A DNA stretch of 64,000 nucleotides, taken from Euglena gracilis. Taxonomy: Eukaryota > Euglenida > Euglenophyceae > Euglenales. Of the stretch, positions 56,236 to 64,000 are shown one piece after another; positions within the stretch are counted from its first letter, which is position 1, and the number at the start of each line of letters is the position of its first letter. Made by a program: the position numbers and the translations under genes. Under the pieces are notes generated by a model that did no database searches, was not told the DNA's origin, and saw only the letters and a program-made list of their open reading frames with translations. Location: assembly GCA_039621445.1 (NCBI GenBank), contig CP154957.1:20166714-20230713 (forward strand), written 5' to 3'.

Positions 56236-56843
56236 TTGTTTCAACCATTTTTCCGGTGGTTTTTTCATGGAATGTGCTGGGATGGAAGTCTTTTTGTTAA
56301 GGAGTGGGAAATCATCATTTGGGCAGACCATAGAAACAATCGAATGCCAGCGGATGAACGCGCCGTGGTGGTGAAGGTTAGCATTGAAAGATTGCTTAAG
56401 ATCAAGGATCTTAAGCAGCGAGCAGGGGCCAAACTACTGGGAAAAGGAAGTCCAAGCAGCTGCCAAGTTTCATTTCCAGTTTGGTGACCGACCCGGGGCT
56501 GCTGGTGCAGACCCTGGGGCCGAATGCCGACCGTTTGGTTTCCTTTTTCTTTCATTATCAAATGCGTTGGACCTCAAAGACATTGGACGCTGCCTTAAGG
56601 AGACCAGCAAAATTTCAAGAGTTTTCGGCCAGGTTGGTTTTTTTTTTTGATGTTTGTTCGGCCATGGCCGAACAAACATCAAAAATGTACAATATTGTTC
56701 AAAGTGAGGAGGAGGAACTGATTGAGGGCGGAAAGGGCTCTTCTTTTTTGCGTTTCTGGCGCGCAGCATTGGAAGTTTTTTCCGCGTTTTTGGAGCCTGC
56801 CAAGGAGGAGATGGGGGGCCTGGACCCCCCTCCCAACACGTAG
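56236..56843 (+). pseudogene. Possible plus-strand coding remnants
   Basis: One plus frame reads FVKEWEIIIWADHRNNRMPA then VSIERLLKIKDLKQRAGAKL; the next overlapping frame (56481-56843) reads CSAMAEQTSKMYNIVQSEEE and FLRFWRAALEVFSAFLEPAK. Both look more protein-like than the opposite strand. They could be parts of a degenerate mobile element. No start or splice structure was established. Confidence 0.25.
56645..56686. repeat. 42-base perfect palindrome
   Basis: The half-site is TTTTTTGATGTTTGTTCGGCC up to the centre CCATGG, followed by its exact complement with no loop. It could extrude as a cruciform. Confidence 0.95.
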
Positions 56844-56902
56844 GGGGGGGTCTGGCCCACCCCCGATCATCGTGTCCCACCTCAATACCGAAGGGCTTCC
56901 AC

Positions 56903-56989
56903 ATAGATCCCCGCCTGCGACCCGCCTAGCGTCATTCCGGACGTGGGGGACGTGGGGAAGGGCAGGTCCGGTGCTGGGTCGTCCGCCAT
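56903..56989 (-). CDS. Possible start exon (MADDPAPDLPFPTSPTSG)
   Basis: ATG at 56989-56987 opens MADDPAPDLPFPTSPTSG then MTLGGSQAGIY. Donor TAT|GTGGAA gives phase 0, which fits the exon at 55892; CG|GTATTG six codons later is an alternative. The Pro/Ser-rich acidic start is typical of an N-terminus. Confidence 0.55.
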
Positions 56990-57107
56990 ATGGGGGGCAG
57001 GCAGGGCAGGGGCTTACATCTGGGCTGTGGCAGAGGGGTCGGATGTGGCCAGCGGCCGGTTTAGACCCGTCGGGGCATGGAGGAGGTGGCAATGCGCCAG
57101 CGCTGTC

Positions 57108-57732
<625 letters not shown>

Positions 57733-58489
57733 GGTTGCCCCAGACACGCCACGCACCTCACGTGTAGGAATGCACTTGAAAGAGGAATGAAGGAACTGAA
57801 GGGCCTTCTGGGCCCCGTTTCAGCACCGTTTGAGCTTAGAAATAAAACTGTATCGCGCCACTCGCCCACCTCCTGTACTGGGACAGTGGCAGACGCCCTT
57901 TGGACGCCCTTTGGGTAGTGACGAACTTTTCTCACCTTGGTGAGTGTTCAAATGTTTTAATATTGTGCAAATGTTTAAATATTGTGCAAAATAGGCTGGC
58001 CAGCCAAATTTGGGCTTAAAAACACTTTCTTTGTATGTTTTGCGATTTTTGGATTTTTTACAGCGTCGAATTTTTTTGGCCGCCATTTCCACGCCCACTC
58101 GGCAGGGGAGGGACACGAACACGTTTTCTTTTTGTTTTCTTTTTGTTTTTCGATTGAGTTTCTTGTTTTTTGCTGGACCTTTTGACAATGAAAAAGTCCT
58201 GCCCCCGATTTTTCCCCGAGACCAGAAATTATGTCAATTTTTGTGTCATTTTTCCACCCTCTCCTAACCCCCCCCCCCCAATGTAGACTGGGGTCTCCTT
58301 TTTGGTTCCTTTGTTGAGAATCCCAATCTTATTTTTGGAAATTTTTTACTGAAAAAAAATCGACCGAAAAAAAAACTTTTTTTTGCAGAAGGGTCCAAAG
58401 ATTGGCAATTAGCAAAAAAAAATGTCTCAAAAATGCCAATTTTGGCACATGCAAAATGGGCAGAAATCGAAAAATGTCAAAGTCACCCA

Positions 58490-58665
58490 TTTTGGGGGGC
58501 ATTTTCACAGTTTTGGGGGGTCTATTTTTGGATTGTCCAAAAAAAACCCCAGGGGGTATATTATATTTGGGGGGTCTATTTTCTGGATTTTTGCTGAAAA
58601 TCGGCAGGGGGGTCTTGTTCTTGGGGGGGGGGGGGGCTTGTTTTGGGGGGTCTAAACACGGCGTC
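58490..58665. mobile_element. G-run/word element, reverse orientation
   Basis: TTTGGGGGGTCTATTTT occurs twice, with TTTGGGGGGTCTAAAC and variants, i.e. AAAATAGACCCCCCAAA on the other strand. A CCCCAGGGGGTATATTATATT segment sits within. Same architecture as the other word elements. Confidence 0.45.
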
Positions 58666-59828
58666 GCTTCAGCCCAGCCAGCCTCTGTCCAGCCCTGGAT
58701 CCCCCACATTCCCATGCAAAGAGAAACAGTGGGCCATCTGGTCATCTGTTGCTTCTTGCGGGGGGGGGGGTACAAAGCGTAACCCCCTGTTGCCTGCAGG
58801 GGGGAATTGATATCGGAGAAAAACTACAGTATTAAAACTACAATATTATGGAAAAATTGCAAAAATTGCAGAAAAATTACGGAAATTGCGGTTTTGGGAA
58901 TAAGTGCACTTCTGTTGGAGGGTACTTAGAAATATTTCACAACTTTTGTCATTTTTCAATATAGATGTCAGTTTTGAGACGCGATTTGACATTTTTTTTA
59001 TAACAAAAAGGTCCAAAAGCATGATTTTTGTAATTTTGGGAAGGATTCTGGAAATATGGAATTTCTTGGGTGAAAAATACAAAAAAAATGGAAAAGGTTG
59101 ACAAAAACTTTGGTATCAGGATGCGAAATTTCTCTAAGTTGAATTATTTCTCAACAGAAATTGGGGAAAGAACCTAAAAGGCTCAGAAATTGTCAAGTTT
59201 TGTCAAATTTGTAAAATTTGGCGAATTTTGGCAAATTTGAAGATCTGCAAATCTGCAAATCTGCCTGCCTCTGCTTCCAGGGCGTTACTTAAGGACCCCC
59301 CCCCCCCAGGGGGGTCCAGCTCAGAGGCTGGAAAATGGGCTGCCTGGAAAAAGGCTGGTGGCGGGACCCCCTTCCTCCATGACGGATCAATCTCCAGCTG
59401 ACCCGAGTGCAGTCGGAGACTTGCACTCGGGTCAAATTCCAGCCGGGGTCGGAGTCGGAGTCGGAGTTGGCACTTGGGTCAAGTCTGCGGCTGGAATTTA
59501 ACCCCAGTCCGAGGGGGGGGGGGGACGCTCAAAAAAACCTAAGAACGGCGACACACACACACACACAAAACAAACACGCAAAAAAAAACACAAAAAAAAG
59601 CAAATTGCATGCAAAATGTTTTGGGAGCTCCTCCAGAATGTTCATTTTCTGCTGGAGAGGACTTAATTTTTTTTGGATCCGTCAGGACAAATTTTTCATT
59701 TTGCATTAAAATATGCAATTTGTTGACCAAAAAAATGTTGTAATTTTGTACGGAACTTTGTACAGAAAGCCATGAAAACCGTGGTAGAACTTAGGCGGCC
59801 GATTTCGCACTTAAGCTTTTTTCCTTTG

Positions 59829-62697
59829 GATGCGCGCATTTGCGCAAATGTACCATTTTTTTGTAACCCCTGGGACCCTGTACCCTGACACCCAGAACAC
59901 GATTTAAGAACCGTTACACCCCTATATTGGAGGGGATTAACTCCCAGTGGTCTGGTGTGCATGCTGCTTATCGGGTGACGTTACTAAGGCTGGGGGTGAG
60001 ACTGGTGCTGTTGTACATCAAACGGGAGAGAGGCACACACCCCTTGTTACGACACTTGGAAACGGTGCTGACGTGCTGCCTGAACTGGCTTGGACACTGC
60101 CGCCACCGGTGAGAACACACTGGGCCTCATTAGATCACACCACCACAGACAGACTGCGTGAGGCAGCTGTCACGCAACTGATTTGTGTTAGTGGGCGCAT
60201 TTGCGCAAATAAAACGTAAACCGGTGATGATAAAATGACGTGTTGGTGGGCGCAAATGCGCGCACCAACACATTTGGTGGTGTGCGCATTTGCGAAAATG
60301 AGCACACCAACATAATTATGTTTGTTTGTGCAAATGCGCCCACCAACATGTACTTTAACTTTCTATGTTAAAAGACACCAATGAGGATGACCATGACCCT
60401 ACGAGGTTTAAAAACGTGATGGACGTGTTGGTGCGCGCAATTGCGCAAATAAACACAATTACGTTTGTGCGCGCATTTGCGCAAATGCGCGCACAAACAT
60501 TTTATACACCGCTTCAAAATGATGTGTTTGTAGGAGCCTTAGAGCACACATACAAAATTATGTTTATTTGCGCAAATGCGCGCATCAACACACATGAGTT
60601 GTGCGATACCATCTCCTCCTCCGTGACAGCTGGTGAACGCAACTCCTCACGCCAACCAATGGTTTGCACCACGATTACGTGGCGATGAAACTTGTGGTGA
60701 GAGGTGGTGTGGAGTTTTCACTGGAACACGGCATTTGACTGGCCAAAATTTGCCTGCCTTACGTGTGTACATTTGCACTGCTGTTCCCCGGCCCGAACGG
60801 CCTGCTGTTTTGGCGTCATCCGTTTGGCAGTTAACCGTAATGAGTTGACGACGTGCAAACGACCTGTGACTGTTGAACACCTTTTCTGCAACAGGACTCC
60901 GTTGCAAGAAGACAAAATTTGGCACCTGAAATGCCCGGGACGTGTCGGGCCGTAGTCCGTTTTACAGTTTTCTTTGCCATTTTCCCCTTGAAATACGTAA
61001 AAAACACCAGTTTTTGTGCATAATTGGGGGGGAGTGGGTCCCACCGCTTTGATGCACCCAATGCAGTGGGAAAGCTTCAAGACTTCCTTGTACCCAAAAT
61101 AACGGGTGCTTGAGGGCCACCTCTCTCCAGCTGCTGGTTGCCATGCACTGGCACCAAGTCGTCCCCCCAGTCTAACACCCCGGTTGCGGGGTATAATGTG
61201 GCCGCTGTGGTGGGTGTCGTTGTACCGGGGAGGTGGATGCCGGCGTGCTGGGTGCTGAAGCATCAGCAGCTGATGGGGCTGCAGCTGCGGAGCTGAGGCC
61301 GCAGGCCAGCGGCAGGGCCCTTGGGACCCAAAAATTGGTGCCGGTGGAGGTGCACCGTTACTGGGTGGCTGTGAACCCACCTTCAAGAGATCCTATGTCT
61401 CCATCTTTTGTGGGACATGTCAATGGTAAAAAAACGGCACAATAACACCATATCCCGGAGGGGACGGTGTGGCCATTTGGGTTGAACCCACTCAGAAGCC
61501 ACCAAGGGTAGCTGTAGGAGGGCCAAATGAAGTCACTTATTACTCCCCCATTGGTAGTTTATTTGCGCATTTGCGCGCATCACGTTGTTTTATTTGCGCA
61601 AATGCGCAAATAAAACAGAAGTAAACTGAACAATGTATATCTGGTTTATTTGCGCATTTGCGCCCACAAACAACGTGATGCGCGCAAATGCGCAAATAAA
61701 CCACTTCCGCTGTCGGCGTTTGACGGCTGTGTTTCCATCACACCGTTCTTCTTTGCGTTTGATGCGCGCAAATGCGCGCATCAAACACAAAACGTGTTTA
61801 TGCGCGCATTTGCGCAAATGCGCGTATAAACATGTTTTGCGTTTGGTGCGCGCATTTGCGCGCATAAGCTTGCGCGTTGACAAACAGTGTGACAAATCCA
61901 CCAACTGGATGGCCCGTTGGTCCTTGCCGTCACAGCCCCTTTGTCATACCGTTTATCAACGGCGTCAGATCGTGGGTGCCAAAGCCCCATCCTTGAAGGA
62001 CATATTTGTGTTTATGCGCGCAATTGCGCGCATCAAACACAAACATGTTTGGTGCGCGCATTTGCGCGCATCAAACGCAATTTTCTTCGCAGGTTCTTTG
62101 CCACACAACTGGTTGTGCGGGTCTCGGGTATAAGCCGGGGGGGAGACACCCATCCCCTTCATTCTCTTCATTCCCTGCGGACCCCGTTTCTTCCCCCTCT
62201 GCGCATCCCTTGCCCAACACCCTGTACTCACCTTCCTTCCCCAGCGTCCTTCCCGTCGGCTCGGTCACACCACACCCACACCCCCCGGACCTTCCTCCCT
62301 GCACATCAACAAGCAGCCCAAAAACACCACACCAAGGCGTCGCAAACAAAGCAGTCCGGCAAACACCCAGGACGCACACGGCCGGCAGCTCGGACACACC
62401 CGGGGACACAGCCGAAAGGAGCAACAAGGGCAGTAAAGGTCCCGTTCCTATGGTGCTTTTTTGCGTTTTTTTCAAGGTCGGCCGGCAGGGTCCCGTAGGT
62501 TTGGGCCCACAAAGTCCTTCCCGACACACCCCAAAATCACTGTTTTTTGCCAAAGTCCCGGGGGTCTCACAGCCAAAATCAGAATTTCGCTCATTTTTTG
62601 CACTCTCTTGTTCACGTGTTTTCAAACCCCCCTGACCTTCACAGCCGAAACAGAATCAAAAAAATCGTAAATGCGCGCAAATGCGCAAATAAAACGA
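59829..62697. repeat. Cluster of about 18 GC-rich palindromes
   Basis: Copies at about 59831, 60193, 60247, 60281, 60327, 60428, 60463, 60560, 61558, 61586, 61645, 61677, 61757, 61794, 61835, 62008, 62046 and 62669. The core is TGCGC(GC)ATTTGCGC or its complement, with flanks pairing as TTT(A/G)T...A(T/C)AAA. The copy at 60463-60498 is a perfect 36-base palindrome. No other part of the window has this motif. Confidence 0.93.
59947..61560 (+). pseudogene. Plus-strand coding-like segments interrupted by palindromes
   Basis: Open plus frames look protein-like: GDVTKAGGETGAVVHQTGER and LPPPVRTHWASLDHTTTDRL (59950-60219), DEDDH-type text at 60370-60690, and LVPVEVHRYWVAVNPPSRDP (61233-61430). A single-base shift near 61430 opens NGTITPYPGGDGVAIWVEPT then VAVGGPNEVTYYSPIG to 61560. 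Palindromes fall inside and between these frames. The family is not recognised; it may be an inactivated mobile or viral-like gene, or a genuine intron-poor gene with an assembly error. Confidence 0.35.
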
Positions 62698-62753
62698 AAA
62701 AAGCTTAAATGCGAATTCGGCCGCCTAAGTAGAAATTCCATGACAGCAGGGAC

Positions 62754-62906
62754 CATGGTGGGCCGCCAGTCGCGACCACAGGGGTGCGAGCAGGTGCGCT
62801 GCGCCGCGCAGTGGCCAGCCGTGGCCCACGGGGCCGTGCCATAGTAGGGAAGGTCATAAAGGGTCACCCGCACCGGTTTGTCCTTGGAGGGAGTCAGCCA
62901 CGCCAT
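62754..62906 (-). CDS. Possible start exon (MAWLTPSKDKPVRVTLYDLP)
   Basis: ATG at 62906-62904 opens MAWLTPSKDKPVRVTLYDLP then YYGTAPWATAGHC, CSHPCGRDWRPTM, with a donor ACCATG|GTCCCT. 51 codons, phase 0. GC-rich with Cys and His residues, but no recognised domain. Downstream exons were not found within the palindrome region to the left. Confidence 0.5.
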
Positions 62907-63813
62907 TGTGTCACTGTGTCACTGTGTCACTGTGTCACTGTGTCGGTGGGGATAAGGGGTGTTGGGGTCAGGCTGTGCGAAGGGTCCGTGAGGCAGTGCC
63001 GGGCTGTGGCAGACCAGCGAGAGAGTGTTGAGGCTGGGGGTCTCTCTCTGCTTAGGTGTAAATGGAGGTTGGGAAAACTGTGGACCAATGCAGGGATGAG
63101 TGGGCGGGCCAGGAACCAATGGCCTGGGTGCTCGCCATGCATTGACAGGCCGGCTCAACAAACGACATGTCTCAAGAAGAGGTCTCCCTGTTCTGGGGCT
63201 GGGTCATCCAGCAGCCTTTTTCCAGCCAGTCCAAGCTGGCCTCTGAGCTGGACTCCCCTGTGGAACAAAAAATATAACTGCAAAAATTCTCCAAGTAGCT
63301 GCAATTATGCCAAAAAATGATGATTTTTTGCATAATTTGGAAACCATTTCTGCAGTTTCAATTTTTTGTCAATCAGCTTTCGACCCAAATTTTGAGCTGG
63401 GCAGCCGTATTTTGCCTCTCCAAAGGCAAAAAATCTGTAACCATACGGACCAGTCGGGTGGCTGGACAGGAATTAAAACTCGTTGATGGGAAATATGGGG
63501 TTGGAAAAAGGCTGCTGACTGGCTGTCCCCCCCCTCCGTGGGATGAGTCCCCTTCGGCCTCAGTCCTGCTCAAGGATTCATTTTGCCAGCAGAACTTGAC
63601 GGGCACAGCATTTTCACTGGGCACCCGAGTCCTCCCCCCCCACCCCGTCAATTGAACCTGCCCTCCCTGATAAGTGCTTATCAAGTTCGGGGGCGCACAC
63701 CCAGGCACCTATTGGGGGTACTCCGAGCCAGCTGGTCAATAACCCCATCCCGGGGGGGGGGTTAGTGACTACACCACAGCCGCCGCCAACCCGCTCGTCG
63801 AGCAACCTCGCGC

Positions 63814-63975
63814 TCACTGCTCCTCCTCCTCCTGGGCCACGGGCGGCTTGCCGCACGGCTGCTTCATCTTCTCCAGCAGGCGGAACCGCACGCGGGCAAT
63901 GGGCTCGTTCTCCGCCACGGCGAAGTAGGCGAGGAGGGAGTGGTGGCCGACGTACGACGCGATGCTGCCGGGCGC
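63814..63975 (-). CDS. Terminal exon of a gene entering from the right
   Basis: Acceptor GAGAGGTCAG, 53 codons then TGA at 63814-63816. It encodes APGSIASYVGHHSLLAYFAV, AENEPIARVRFRLLEKMKQP and ends VAQEEEEQ. Ordered first part, acidic tail. The family is not recognised; the remainder lies outside the window. Confidence 0.8.
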   Translation of the reverse strand, partial: APGSIASYVGHHSLLAYFAVAENEPIARVRFRLLEKMKQPCGKPPVAQEEEEQ

Positions 63976-64000
63976 CTGACCTCTCCCCCCGAGTACCAGG

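Noticed and set aside
59829-62697. CRISPR array
   Set aside because: Palindromes are irregularly spaced (tens to about 1000 bases), vary in length and orientation, and the spacers are not uniform; the context is eukaryotic.

Overview
The window looks like nuclear DNA from an intron-rich eukaryote, probably a protist, but I cannot name the lineage. Coding sequence occurs as short GC-rich islands, mostly 40-190 bases, with clean splice borders. The DNA between them is long, AT-rich or C-run-rich, and packed with microsatellites, hairpins and inverted repeats. No prokaryotic operon, ribosome binding site or CRISPR array is present. Most long open frames are read-through of simple repeats and are not genes.

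All confidently recognised exons lie on the minus strand, so genes read from high to low coordinates. (1) 63975-63814 is the last exon of a gene entering from the right. (2) 62906 is a possible gene start. (3) 56989 to about 36000 holds exons of one or more coiled-coil-rich proteins; the exons from 45211 down to 36227 join in consistent phase. (4) 34386 to about 21782 is a long gene starting with a doublecortin (DCX) domain, followed by Pro/Ala-rich and acidic segments, including a duplicated exon pair ending in DSSDEEDE. (5) about 18089 to 5079 is a Fic-family protein closely resembling bacterial Fic proteins, cut into at least 11 exons, with the catalytic motif HPFxDGNGRxxR formed across an intron. 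(6) 4455-2489 carries SGNH-hydrolase exons (GDSITQG, HEGWSGKRT) that follow the Fic exons with no clear gap, so the two may be one fused gene or two abutting genes.

Other striking features are non-coding. Many introns carry elements with inverted ends of the form TAAACCCCCC plus a locus-specific word such as GAATAGAAG or AAATAATA; the word is repeated inside and appears reversed at the far end. About 18 copies of a GC-rich palindrome (core GCGCATTTGCGC or GCGCAAATGCGC) crowd 59.8-62.7 kb, some inside open frames. A foldback element with a TTAGGG-like core sits inside an ACAT microsatellite at 1.4-1.7 kb. A 1.4 kb element with 30-plus-base inverted ends and an adjacent tandem duplication occupy 46.6-48.8 kb.

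Gene functions rest on motif recognition from memory, and exon borders are hand-called. Homopolymer runs are long enough that assembly errors of one base are likely in places.
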